Of a stretch of DNA of 64,000 nt, positions 8,471 to 17,097 are shown one piece after another. Both the position numbers and the translations under genes were made by a program. Numbering within the stretch: the stretch's first letter is position 1; each line of letters starts with the position of its first letter. Below the pieces are notes generated by a model. The model worked only from the letters and a program-made list of their open reading frames with translations. It searched no databases and was not told where the DNA came from. This DNA is from Pseudomonas cichorii (GTDB lineage Bacteria; Pseudomonadota; Gammaproteobacteria; Pseudomonadales; Pseudomonadaceae), in contig NZ_CP074349.1 of assembly GCF_018343775.1 (NCBI RefSeq), positions 3,214,001 through 3,278,000 of the forward strand, in the 5' to 3' direction.

Positions 8471-10642
8471 ATGCACTTGCAACACACTCCACCTTTCCCT
8501 CTATCTCGTCTGAGCACTGCGAAACTGCTGGGCCTTAGCACCGCCCTCGCCTGCGTCAATATCGCTCACGCCCAGAGCAGTGATGAAAACACCGTCAACC
8601 TGTCGAATATCGAGGTTTCTGCCGGTACGGTCAGTGCCGCCGAGGTATCGCGGGAGGAAGTGAAGAAGGTGCCGGGTGCCACCAATGTCGTGGACCTGAA
8701 TGACGTCGAGCAAGGCCGTGTGGCCAACAATGAAGATGTCTTCAAATATCAGGCCGGTATCTACGCCAAGGCGGCCAACAACGAAGGCGCGAAAATTTCC
8801 ATTCGCGGCTCGGGCATCAACCGGGCACCGGGCGCACATGCTTCGGGCCTGTTTGAAATGCTCGACGGCCTGCCGCTTACCGGCCCCGGCGGTACGCCTT
8901 ATGAACTGAAGGAACCTCTGTGGCTGAGCCATGTGGACGTACGGCGCGGCGCCAATGGTTTCGATCAGGGCTCACTGGCTCTGGGCGGCTCGATCAATTA
9001 CCTGACCCGTACTGGCTATGACGCGCCCAAACTGCAATTGCGCTATGAAGCTGGCAGCCATGGCTATACCAAGCGTCAGATCAGCTCCGGGCAGGTGCTG
9101 GGGGATCTGGATTACTACGTCAGCCTGACCGACTCGAACTATGACGGCTTCCAGGACCAGAGCTCCGGTGGCAGCAAAGGCATTGCCGCCAATGTCGGCT
9201 ACCGCTTCAACCCGAATATCGAAACCCGCTTTTACTTCCGCTACCGGGAAACCGATAACGATACGCCGGGCCGACTCACCAAAAACCAGATCCAGCACGA
9301 CCCGCGTGCAGCCAACTCACTCAATGTGACCCGCGACTCAAAACGCCTGCAACCGGGCAGCACCTGGCTGGCCAACAAGACCACGTTCTACCTGGATGAC
9401 AATTCTCGCGTGGAAGCCGGTCTGGTCTATCACGACTACCCCATGGACCTGCGCGAAGGCACCAACCGCCTGAAAGTTGCCTACACCGACATCAGCGGCA
9501 CGCTGAACTATATTCGTCAGGACCAACTGGCCGGGCATCAAAGCATCACCACCCTCGGCCTGCGCACCACCAAAGGTTTGCCGAATAATGGCGCTTCCGA
9601 ATACGTCCGTATTCCCACCGGCAACACCGCCGGTTTTGCCGTCGGTACCAAGACCCGGGATTACAGTTACCTGGGCTCCGACACGGCCCTGCACCTGAGC
9701 AACGATCTGGAACTGGTGCCGGACTTGTGGCTGACCACCGGTGTCGCGGCCATCTATACCCGCCGCGAGACGGAAGTCACTTATCCTGAGGTCAACGACC
9801 CGGTCAGTACCCATGACTGGGATTACGCCGCCCGCCTCGGCCTGCGTTATGACTTCACTCCGCAATTGCAGGTGTACGGCAACCTCAGCCGTTCGGTAGA
9901 ACCGCCTCATGCCTGGTCGATGATCTGGGGCTCGAACAAGTTCTTCCCGGCCGGCAGCGGGGCCGCCACCGGCCTGCAACGCGCCGGTGTCGAGCTTGAG
10001 AACCAGACCGCCACCACTCTGGAACTGGGCGGACGCGGTGAAAACGGTTTGGGGCGCTGGGATCTGGCCTGGTATTACTCGCAGGTTCGCCACGAGTTGC
10101 TGAGCGTCGAAACCCAGGCTGCCACCCAGACCACCTCGCAAATCATTGCGGAATCCAATGCCAGCCCGACCATTCACCAAGGGATCGAAGCCAGCCTGGA
10201 CAGTACGCTGTGGCAAGGCGGGGCGGCAGGCAAGCTGGCATTGCGTCAGGCCTACACCTACAGTGACTTCCACTACCGTGATGACGACCGATTCGGTGAC
10301 AACCAGTTGGCTGGCATTCCAAAACACTATTACCAGGCTGAACTGCGCTATAGCCATCCCACCAGTTTCTACGTCGGGCTGAACACCGAACATGCATCAA
10401 AGATTGCCGTGGACTACGCCAACTCCTATTACGCGGACTCGTACACGCTGCTGGGGGCAACGCTGGGTTATGCCTCGCCCAAGGATGACTGGCAGACCTG
10501 GCTGGACCTGCGCAACCTGACCAACAAGCGTTACGCCAGTACCGTGACGCCAGGTTATGACGACCGAGGGCAGGATGTGGCCCGCTCGACACCGGGCGAT
10601 GGGCTGGGCGTCTACGCCGGCATTTCCTGGAGTCTGCGCTGA
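8471..10642 (+). CDS. TonB-dependent outer-membrane receptor
   Basis: 723 aa. A signal peptide ends near AHAQS. A plug domain follows (GATNVVDLNDVEQG, ISIRGSGINR, VDVRRGANGFDQGSLALGGSINYLTR) and then a 22-strand barrel ending in YAGISWSLR with the usual aromatic/basic C-terminus. There is no STN signalling domain, so it should not drive an ECF sigma factor. The segment NDTPGRLTKNQI recalls the YncD/PqqU branch, but the ligand cannot be fixed. AAGGA lies before the start. The convergent XRE-cupin/PuuD pair downstream could point to an amine or amino-acid derived ligand, but that is weak. Confidence 0.88.
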   Translation: MHLQHTPPFPLSRLSTAKLLGLSTALACVNIAHAQSSDENTVNLSNIEVSAGTVSAAEVSREEVKKVPGATNVVDLNDVEQGRVANNEDVFKYQAGIYAKAANNEGAKISIRGSGINRAPGAHASGLFEMLDGLPLTGPGGTPYELKEPLWLSHVDVRRGANGFDQGSLALGGSINYLTRTGYDAPKLQLRYEAGSHGYTKRQISSGQVLGDLDYYVSLTDSNYDGFQDQSSGGSKGIAANVGYRFNPNIETRFYFRYRETDNDTPGRLTKNQIQHDPRAANSLNVTRDSKRLQPGSTWLANKTTFYLDDNSRVEAGLVYHDYPMDLREGTNRLKVAYTDISGTLNYIRQDQLAGHQSITTLGLRTTKGLPNNGASEYVRIPTGNTAGFAVGTKTRDYSYLGSDTALHLSNDLELVPDLWLTTGVAAIYTRRETEVTYPEVNDPVSTHDWDYAARLGLRYDFTPQLQVYGNLSRSVEPPHAWSMIWGSNKFFPAGSGAATGLQRAGVELENQTATTLELGGRGENGLGRWDLAWYYSQVRHELLSVETQAATQTTSQIIAESNASPTIHQGIEASLDSTLWQGGAAGKLALRQAYTYSDFHYRDDDRFGDNQLAGIPKHYYQAELRYSHPTSFYVGLNTEHASKIAVDYANSYYADSYTLLGATLGYASPKDDWQTWLDLRNLTNKRYASTVTPGYDDRGQDVARSTPGDGLGVYAGISWSLR

Positions 10643-10650
10643 GATAACCT

Positions 10651-10688
10651 GTTCCCCATCGACTGGCACTGTGCAAGCGATGGGGACC
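10651..10688. terminator. Inverted repeat between convergent genes
   Basis: GTTCCCCATCG and CGATGGGGACC form a stem with one mismatch around a 16-nt loop. It lies between the ends of the TonB receptor and the convergent regulator gene. There is no clear T-run, so it may act as a weak bidirectional terminator. Confidence 0.45.
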
Positions 10689-10690
10689 GG

Positions 10691-11239
10691 TCAGAAGTTT
10701 GCAGGCGTGTTGGCGCTGATGATCTCGGCCTCGTCCTGGCCGATATTGCGGAAGCGATGAGGCAAGGTGGAAGGAAAATAGTAGCCATCCCCGGCGCTGA
10801 GGATATTGGTCTGGCCATCGATGGTCAGCTCGATTGTCCCGCGAGTGACCAGCCCGCACTCCTCGCCTTCGGCATGCACGATGGGTTCGTCACCGGAACT
10901 GGCACCCGGCGCGTATTGCTCGCGCAGAAAGCGCATCTGCCGGCTCGGCAGGGTCGCGCCGACCAGCAAGAGGCGTAGCCCGTTACGACCAAGATCGGGC
11001 TGATCACTGGCGCGGAACACATACTGGTCCTGCCCCGGCGGCTGATCGAAGGTGAAGAAATCCGCCAGGGTCATGGGAATGCCCTCAAGCAGTTTCTTGA
11101 GGGAACTGACCGAAGGGCTGACCCGATTCTGCTCGATCAGAGAGATCGTGGCATTGGTCACACCGCTGCGTCTGGCCAGCTCGCGCTGAGACAACTTATA
11201 GCTTTCGCGTACCAGCTTGAGTCGTGCTCCCGTGTCCAT
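10691..11239 (-). CDS. XRE-family regulator with cupin domain (PuuR-like)
   Basis: 182 aa. Residues 1-60 are an XRE helix-turn-helix (RLKLVRESYKLSQRELARRS, then VTNATISLIEQNRVSPSVSS). The C-terminal part is a cupin_2 domain (HAEGEECGLVTRG and FPSTLPHRFRN). This is the architecture of PuuR, the putrescine-utilisation repressor. It fits the gene 114 bp upstream on the same strand, a PuuD-type gamma-glutamyl hydrolase. The ATG at 11239 is preferred over one 57 bp upstream because the family starts at MDxGxRLK and AAGG precedes it. It probably senses a polyamine or gamma-glutamyl compound through the cupin. Confidence 0.85.
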   Translation of the reverse strand: MDTGARLKLVRESYKLSQRELARRSGVTNATISLIEQNRVSPSVSSLKKLLEGIPMTLADFFTFDQPPGQDQYVFRASDQPDLGRNGLRLLLVGATLPSRQMRFLREQYAPGASSGDEPIVHAEGEECGLVTRGTIELTIDGQTNILSAGDGYYFPSTLPHRFRNIGQDEAEIISANTPANF

Positions 11240-11353
11240 AGCCGCCTTACATGAGAAATATTCGGTGAATGAGGCGCGATTGATGGCAGACACCACAACC
11301 CCACAAAAGCCGCGTATTAAATCACGTTTGCCAGCGTACGGAACATGCTCCGG

Positions 11354-12109
11354 CTATCGCTGGCTGCGGCGTTGCGCATAAACCTGACAGGCTTCACGAA
11401 ATGCCTCGAACAGACGCAACGACACCGGATTGTCCAGAAACTGCCACTCCGGGTGCCACTGCACGCCCAGCACAAACCCTGATGCGCCAGGCATGGATAC
11501 CGCCTCGACCAGACCGTCCGGCGCCAGCGCTTCTGCGCGCAAATCGCCCGCCAGCCGGTCGATGCCCTGGCTATGCAGGCTGTTGACCTCGAAGCCCGGA
11601 GCCAGGCCAAGGGCATCGAGCACGCCACCGGATTGCACCTGCACGCCATGCTGCGGGGCGTATTGCTCTTCCAGCAGGTCACTTTTCGGCTCGCGGTGGT
11701 CCATGTAACCCGGCAGTTCATGAACACGCTGGTGCAGGCTGCCACCCAGGGCCACGTTCAGTTCCTGGAAGCCCCGGCAGATACAGAAAACCGGCACGCC
11801 CAGGGCAATGGCCTGCCGCAGGAGTGGCAAGGTGTTGCGATCCCGGAACACATCATGCTGAGTGCCTTCGGCGCTGGGAGGCCCCTGATAGTGGCGAGGC
11901 TCGACATTGGAGGGCGAACCGGTAAACAGCAAGCCATCCAGACGGGCCAGCAACTGCGCAGGATCGGTTGGCATAGCCAACGCAGGCAAGACCACAGGAA
12001 TACCGGCAAATGCGGCGGCCTCGACGTATTTGTCACCCGCCGTATGGGAGGAATATTTGCCCAACTGCTGACGGCAGGCAGTAACGCCAATCATTGGAGC
12101 GTTCGACAT
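11354..12109 (-). CDS. puuD: Gamma-glutamyl-GABA hydrolase-like class I amidotransferase
   Basis: 251 aa, cytoplasmic. Class I glutamine amidotransferase-like fold with nucleophile Cys in FCICRGFQELNVALGG and the His/Glu pair in VQWHPEWQ. The family hydrolyses gamma-glutamyl amides such as gamma-glutamyl-GABA in the Puu putrescine pathway. The rest of that pathway (glutamylputrescine synthetase, oxidase) is not in the window, so the exact substrate is open. AGAGG precedes the start. It shares an intergenic region with the divergent LysR gene, a plausible regulator, and has the PuuR-like gene downstream. Confidence 0.82.
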   Translation of the reverse strand: MSNAPMIGVTACRQQLGKYSSHTAGDKYVEAAAFAGIPVVLPALAMPTDPAQLLARLDGLLFTGSPSNVEPRHYQGPPSAEGTQHDVFRDRNTLPLLRQAIALGVPVFCICRGFQELNVALGGSLHQRVHELPGYMDHREPKSDLLEEQYAPQHGVQVQSGGVLDALGLAPGFEVNSLHSQGIDRLAGDLRAEALAPDGLVEAVSMPGASGFVLGVQWHPEWQFLDNPVSLRLFEAFREACQVYAQRRSQR

Positions 12110-12234
12110 GATTCAACCTCTTTGACGATGCACGCGCAGGGCCTGTAAAGCCGCTATCGCGCAGAATGGCTATGAGTCTAAGATAGTCACCACCGCAATG
12201 GGCATGGGCATTCTGGCAATGGAAGTATGCAGCG

Positions 12235-13107
12235 ATGCAATATGAGATCAGTCACGCCGACCTGGCCCTGGTGCTGGCATTGGTGCGCGGACGCACGCTG
12301 GCGCGGGCCGCAGAGTTGCTGCAGGTGGATATCTCCACGGTATTCCGCTCCATCAGACGGCTCGAAGCGGCATTGGGTACGGCACTGTTCGAGAAAAACC
12401 GTCGCGGCTATATTCCCACCGACACGGCACAAGCCATGTCCGAACAGGCTGAACGAGCAGAGCTGGCCCTCAATGCTGCCCGCGTGGCCCTGCAACAAGG
12501 GGAAAACGTAGTCAGCGGCACAGTGCGCCTGACCTGCACAGACGCCGTATTGCACAGCCTGTTGTTACCCGCCCTCGCCCGCTTCATGCCGTCCTACCCG
12601 GCGTTGACGCTGGAACTGGCGACCTCCAACACTTTCGCCAACCTGAGCCGTCGCGATGCGGACATCGCCCTGCGCCTGACCAATACCCCGCCCGAGCACC
12701 TGATAGGCCGACAACTGGGCACTGCCCACTACGTCATTTGCGGCCACCCGGATTATCGCGATCCATTGCTGGATTCGCCGACGTCCGTGCCATGGATCAG
12801 CCCGGACGATTCAATGCCGGACCACACCTCAGTCATCTGGCGCAGACAGACATTCCCTGCCGTCGTGCCACGCTATCGATGCAGCAGCATGTCAGCCGTT
12901 TCACAACTGGTGGCCGCCGGGCTTGGCGTGGCAGCCATGCCCGACTTCACCGCCCGCAACCTGCCAGGCACCGAAGTGCTGAGCCCTCCCCTCGAAGGCT
13001 GCAGCACCGACCTGTGGCTACTGACACGTCCCGATTGCCGGGCATTGCGTTCGGTTCAGGTACTGATTGAAGAATTGACGCCGTTACTGCGAAGCGCGCT
13101 GGAGTGA
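12235..13107 (+). CDS. LysR-family transcriptional regulator
   Basis: 290 aa. N-terminal winged helix-turn-helix (LARAAELLQVDISTVFRSIR, RLEAALGTALFEK) and a C-terminal type 2 periplasmic-binding-like effector domain starting at SGTVRLTCTDAV. The spelling of the recognition helix is slightly unusual, but the length is normal. It is transcribed divergently from the puuD-like gene across 125 bp, the classic position of a LysR regulator and its target. Its other neighbour is the convergent azoreductase gene. Confidence 0.88.
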   Translation: MQYEISHADLALVLALVRGRTLARAAELLQVDISTVFRSIRRLEAALGTALFEKNRRGYIPTDTAQAMSEQAERAELALNAARVALQQGENVVSGTVRLTCTDAVLHSLLLPALARFMPSYPALTLELATSNTFANLSRRDADIALRLTNTPPEHLIGRQLGTAHYVICGHPDYRDPLLDSPTSVPWISPDDSMPDHTSVIWRRQTFPAVVPRYRCSSMSAVSQLVAAGLGVAAMPDFTARNLPGTEVLSPPLEGCSTDLWLLTRPDCRALRSVQVLIEELTPLLRSALE

Positions 13108-13148
13108 AAAAGCAGCCATAAGCTTCAAGCTGCAAGCGTCAAACCGTT

Positions 13149-13760
13149 TCAGATCGATAGTTCAACAATTGCCGCCCTGGCCTGCTCGATCCCCTTGTTG
13201 CGCACTTCTTCGGTTTTCGATGCGCCTTCGGCCCTGACCACCTGCACATCGGTGACGCCCAGAAAACCGAAGAAGGCCTTGAGATAGCTTTCCTGAAAGT
13301 CCATATGCCCCGCCGGTCCCTGCGCATAAAAACCGCCACGAGCCGAGACGATAATGACCCGCTTGCCGACGGTCAGGCCGACAGGGCCTTTATCCGTGTA
13401 TTTGAACGTACGCCCCATCTGCGCAATACGGTCCAGCCAGGCTTTCAGCTGGCTCGACACGGAAAAGTTGTACATGGGCGCGCCGATCACCAGCACATCG
13501 CTGGCCAGAAACTCGTTTACCAGCGCTTCCGATACCAGATGTTCCTGCCGGGCGCTGTCATCGATAGCGCTGCTACCGCCCGGACGGAATCCGGCTGCAA
13601 TGGCACCATTGAGGTGTCTGATTTCGTTGAGAGCCAGATCGCGGTACTCAACCTGAGCATCGGGATGGCTGGCCTTGATATGAGCCACAGTGGCGGCAGA
13701 CAGATCACGGGTTACAGAACTATTGCCCAGAATGCTGGAGTCGATATGCAGAATTTTCAT
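13149..13760 (-). CDS. azoR: FMN-dependent NADH azoreductase
   Basis: 203 aa flavodoxin-like protein starting MKILHIDSSILG, with APMYNFSVSSQLKAWLDRIA and VIIVSARGGFY. These are the FMN-binding loops of AzoR, a homodimeric NADH:quinone/azo reductase that protects against quinones. The ATG at 13760 has GAGG upstream and matches the family N-terminus; an earlier in-frame ATG would add 23 unlikely residues. It lies 22 bp downstream of the exported hydrolase gene, so the two form an operon, probably controlled by the divergent GlxA-type regulator at 14698. Confidence 0.9.
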   Translation of the reverse strand: MKILHIDSSILGNSSVTRDLSAATVAHIKASHPDAQVEYRDLALNEIRHLNGAIAAGFRPGGSSAIDDSARQEHLVSEALVNEFLASDVLVIGAPMYNFSVSSQLKAWLDRIAQMGRTFKYTDKGPVGLTVGKRVIIVSARGGFYAQGPAGHMDFQESYLKAFFGFLGVTDVQVVRAEGASKTEEVRNKGIEQARAAIVELSI

Positions 13761-13782
13761 TTCAGCCTCACGTTTACGGGGG

Positions 13783-14574
13783 TTATCGGTTAGAGGATTC
13801 CTGGCCTGTTTCCCTGGCGGCCCGGTCAATCAGCGCAGCCACTTCTTCGGGGTGAGAAAGCAGAGACAGATGACCGGAGCGGATGGAGGTGACTTTTGCG
13901 CCAATCTGCCGGGCAATGACCTTCTGCACGTCGGGAGGCAGAGCCTTGTCGCTTTCCGTCTGCAGATACCAGCTGGGCTTTTCATGCCAGGCCGCATGCC
14001 GGACCTTTCCGGCAAAACTGTCCGCCGAGATGGGCTGCTGGACCGCGGCCAGTTCCTGCACCTTTTTCATGGGCAGATCCGCTGCCATGACCTGCTGAAA
14101 TGCCTGGGGATCGTCCAGCCAGATCAGGCCTTGATCATCGGGTACCAGCCCCTCCATGGGGGCATCGAGCCTGTGCAACAGATCGGCTACTGACTCACCG
14201 CTGTCGGGAACCAGCGCGCTGAGATAGACCAGGCCTTTGACATTGTCTTCATTACCCGCCTGGCTGATCACGGCCCCGGCCCAGGAGTGGCCCACCAGCA
14301 GCACATCGCCCTTCTGGCGTTTCAGCACTCTTTCGGTGGCAAGGACATCATCGTCCAGTGAAGTCAGCGGGTTCTGTACCGCAGTGACGCGATAGCCCCT
14401 GGCCTGAAGTCTGGCAATGACAGGAGACCAGCTGGAACCATCGGCAAATGCGCCATGCACCAGCACGATACTGCGCACGCCTTGCTCTGCAGGGGCGGCC
14501 ATGCTCTGCCCAGCACTGAACAGCATCGTCAATCCGAGCGCCGCAGCGAGTTGGCCAGGTTTGAGAAACTTCAT
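13783..14574 (-). CDS. Exported alpha/beta hydrolase
   Basis: 263 aa with a signal peptide cleaved near SMAAPA. Oxyanion-hole motif VLVHGAFADGSSW, nucleophile elbow VGHSWAGAV and a C-terminal His in SGHLSLLSHPEEV define the catalytic Ser-Asp-His family. This sub-family includes esterase- and signal-hydrolase-like proteins; the substrate is unknown. It is the first gene of a two-gene operon with azoR and divergent from a GlxA-type regulator 123 bp away. The pairing of a secreted hydrolase with a quinone/azo reductase suggests a detoxification unit. Confidence 0.85.
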   Translation of the reverse strand: MKFLKPGQLAAALGLTMLFSAGQSMAAPAEQGVRSIVLVHGAFADGSSWSPVIARLQARGYRVTAVQNPLTSLDDDVLATERVLKRQKGDVLLVGHSWAGAVISQAGNEDNVKGLVYLSALVPDSGESVADLLHRLDAPMEGLVPDDQGLIWLDDPQAFQQVMAADLPMKKVQELAAVQQPISADSFAGKVRHAAWHEKPSWYLQTESDKALPPDVQKVIARQIGAKVTSIRSGHLSLLSHPEEVAALIDRAARETGQESSNR

Positions 14575-14697
14575 GGGGAAACGCCTGAATGACTTGATGG
14601 AGAAAAGTCTATAGAGGCTCTCGAAAAGGCATCAGATGGCAAACTAGACATGTTTCATGCAAAACTCGCCAATGCGTGACATTTATCAGGAGTCCCT

Positions 14698-15699
14698 ATG
14701 CGCATTGCGATCGTTGCCGTGGATGGCAGCCTGCTGTCGGCGATTGCCGGTCTGTCGGATATGTTCTGGATCACCAATCAGGCACTGCGCAGCCCGCCAC
14801 AAGGGGCTGCAAAAGGCCTCATCAATCAGGCCGGTCTCGAATTCGAAACCACCATCGTCAGCGCCGATGGCAAGGTCATGCGCGACCCTCAGGGTCGGCA
14901 GATTCCGGTGGACGGCTCGTTTCATGACCTGCCCGATTGCGATGTCGCCCTTGTCACCGGGATGGCCCTCGGGCCGGACGGACTGCCACCGTTATCCGAC
15001 TCGATCCGTCAGGCCGCGGGCTGGCTCAAGAGCAGCCACGAAAAAGGCGTGCTGATTGGCGCAGCCTGTGCCGGTGGGTTTGTGCTGGGGGAGTCGGGCC
15101 TGCTGAACGGCAGACGCTGCACCACCACATGGTGGCTGCATCACGCCTTCAAGCAACGCTTTCCGAGGGCACTTCCCGTCTGGGGCACGGCCGTGGAAGA
15201 ACAGGACGGAATCATCACCACAGGAGGTCCGCTGTCCTGGGTCGACCTGGCCCTGCATGTGATCAGACGTCAGGCCGGGGCCGAAGTCGCCAGGCTGGCC
15301 GCGGACATTTCCGTTGCCGACAGCCTGCCGCTGCCACAACTGGTTTATGCGCCTCGGGGGTTCGTCAATGCAGCAGATCCGTTATTGCTGCAGGCAGAAC
15401 AGATCATCCGCCATATCAATCCCGAACTGACAGCAGGAGGCCTGGCAAAAGCCCTGAACATGAGCGAGCGAACCCTGCATCGCCGGCTCAAGGAACTGAC
15501 CAATGAATCCCCCAAGACGTTCATCACTCGCGTCAGGATAGAAACCGCCTGCGTGCTTCTGGAAACGCCGGGCAGCAGCGTCAAGCAAGTGGCTCTCAAG
15601 TGCGGCTACAGCGAAGAAACCGCATTCCGCCGCGCCTTTATCCAGTCGACCGGCATGACACCCGCCGATTACAAACGCTGGTCGAATGGGCGCAATTGA
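14698..15699 (+). CDS. GlxA-type AraC regulator with DJ-1/PfpI domain
   Basis: 333 aa. An N-terminal DJ-1/PfpI-like domain (MRIAIVAVDG; elbow IGAACAGGFVLGESGLL) and two C-terminal AraC helix-turn-helix motifs (LAKALNMSERTLHRRLKELT, VALKCGYSEETAFRRAF). The elbow Cys is present but these domains usually act as ligand sensors. Its position divergent from the hydrolase-azoR operon makes that operon the likely target. A second protein with the same architecture is at 21141-22094. Confidence 0.88.
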   Translation: MRIAIVAVDGSLLSAIAGLSDMFWITNQALRSPPQGAAKGLINQAGLEFETTIVSADGKVMRDPQGRQIPVDGSFHDLPDCDVALVTGMALGPDGLPPLSDSIRQAAGWLKSSHEKGVLIGAACAGGFVLGESGLLNGRRCTTTWWLHHAFKQRFPRALPVWGTAVEEQDGIITTGGPLSWVDLALHVIRRQAGAEVARLAADISVADSLPLPQLVYAPRGFVNAADPLLLQAEQIIRHINPELTAGGLAKALNMSERTLHRRLKELTNESPKTFITRVRIETACVLLETPGSSVKQVALKCGYSEETAFRRAFIQSTGMTPADYKRWSNGRN

Positions 15700-15729
15700 A
15701 CAGCCTTTCGAATAAACCCGGTCCTGCGC

Positions 15730-17004
15730 TCAAATGCTGTGCAACCGCACCTCAAACCGGCAGCCATTAGGCTCCCGGCTGGTCAGCAGCACTTGCCACT
15801 GCTGGTTGGCGCAGATGCGTTGTACCAGTGAAAGCCCCAGCCCCAGACCATTGCCTCGTTGTTCGTCGCCCCTGACAAAGGGTTGAAACATTGCTTGCTG
15901 CTTCTCGGCGGGAATCCCTATGCCGCTGTCTTCCACCACAAAGCTGTCCGCTCTCAGGGTCAGGCGGATGAAGCCTTGGTCGGTGTAGTGCCAGGCATTG
16001 CGCAGCAGGTTACCCATGACCGAGTGCAGAAGAGTGGCGTTGTACAGGGTGTCCGATGTTTCCAGGGGTTCATGGATCAGTTCCAGCCCTTTTTGCTTGA
16101 TGGGTTCACCCCAGAATTCGACCAGTTCCCTGGCCACCATCGACAGTGTGGAACGGGGTCCCTGACTGGGTTGATTGCTTTCGGCACGGGCCAGCAGCAG
16201 AAAGGTTTCCACCAGTTGCTGCATCGCGGTACTGGCCCTGGCAATGCGCACCACCTGTGAATGGGAGCGTTTGTCCAGGCTCGGGTTTTCCAGCAGCAGT
16301 TCGCTGGAACTGATCAGAATCATCAAGGGCGTGCGCAGCTCATGGCTGACATCACTGGTAAACAGCTTCTCGCGCCCCAATGCCGCACGTAACTGATCCA
16401 TGGTCTTGTCGAACGCCACGGCCAGGGTGCCCACTTCATCCTGGGCATATTCGGGGGCCAGTGCAGGCGCCTGGCCCATGAATTGTTCCCGCTGCCGGAC
16501 CTGACGGGACAGACGCACCACCGGCGCAATCACGCGATGGGCCAGCAAGCGTCCCAACAGAATGGCCAGCAGCACGCTCAATACAAAGCTGATGAAAACC
16601 ACGACCAGCAGGATTCTTTCACGCTTGATGGAGCTGTACAGATCGCGCAACAACACATACTTGCGGCCGCTGACCAACTCGACCATGGCGTGATAAGGAC
16701 GGTTTTCCCAGGTGAGTTCATGAAAGCCTTCGCCCAGTTCCTCCAGAGCCGGCGTCATCGCCAGATCACCCGCCCCGCCCTGAACGTAGAACAGCGAACG
16801 TTTATAAGGCCGGTGTCGCCAGTCATCTGCACTCTCCATCATCAAGAGCCGGTGCAGGTCACTGCCGAGGGTAATGATGGCCAGTTTTTTCTCCACCACA
16901 TGGACTGTAGCAACGACACCGACCGCAAATACCCCGGCAATCAGAGCGCTCATCACCGCAAAAACGGTAACGATGCGTTGCTTGAGACTGTGTTTGTTTT
17001 CCAT
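15730..17004 (-). CDS. Orphan sensor histidine kinase
   Basis: 424 aa inner-membrane kinase. Transmembrane segments at about 10-33 and 130-152 flank a short periplasmic sensor of roughly 95 residues; a HAMP-like linker follows, then the H-box SDVSHELRTPL with His 221, the N-box NLLRNAWHYT, G1 VEDSGIGIP and G2 GNGLGLGLSL. No response regulator is next to it on either side, so its partner must be elsewhere. The upstream neighbour on the same strand is trehalose synthase, separated by a strong inverted repeat, so it probably has its own promoter. Confidence 0.88.
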   Translation of the reverse strand: MENKHSLKQRIVTVFAVMSALIAGVFAVGVVATVHVVEKKLAIITLGSDLHRLLMMESADDWRHRPYKRSLFYVQGGAGDLAMTPALEELGEGFHELTWENRPYHAMVELVSGRKYVLLRDLYSSIKRERILLVVVFISFVLSVLLAILLGRLLAHRVIAPVVRLSRQVRQREQFMGQAPALAPEYAQDEVGTLAVAFDKTMDQLRAALGREKLFTSDVSHELRTPLMILISSSELLLENPSLDKRSHSQVVRIARASTAMQQLVETFLLLARAESNQPSQGPRSTLSMVARELVEFWGEPIKQKGLELIHEPLETSDTLYNATLLHSVMGNLLRNAWHYTDQGFIRLTLRADSFVVEDSGIGIPAEKQQAMFQPFVRGDEQRGNGLGLGLSLVQRICANQQWQVLLTSREPNGCRFEVRLHSI

Positions 17005-17036
17005 GGACTTTCCGACATCAGGACAATGCTCAACGA

Positions 17037-17077
17037 CCCGAAATCACTCAAGCCTTCAGGCGTGAGTGATTATCGGG
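17037..17077 (-). terminator. Long hairpin downstream of trehalose synthase
   Basis: CCCGA-AATCACTCA pairs with TGAGTGATT-(A)-TCGGG around a 12-nt loop: 14 bp with one bulge. It lies 21 bp past the treS stop and before the kinase start on the same strand. No strong T-run follows; termination or mRNA 3' protection are the likely roles. Confidence 0.55.
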
Positions 17078-17097
17078 AAGCGGATGTCATGATTTCG

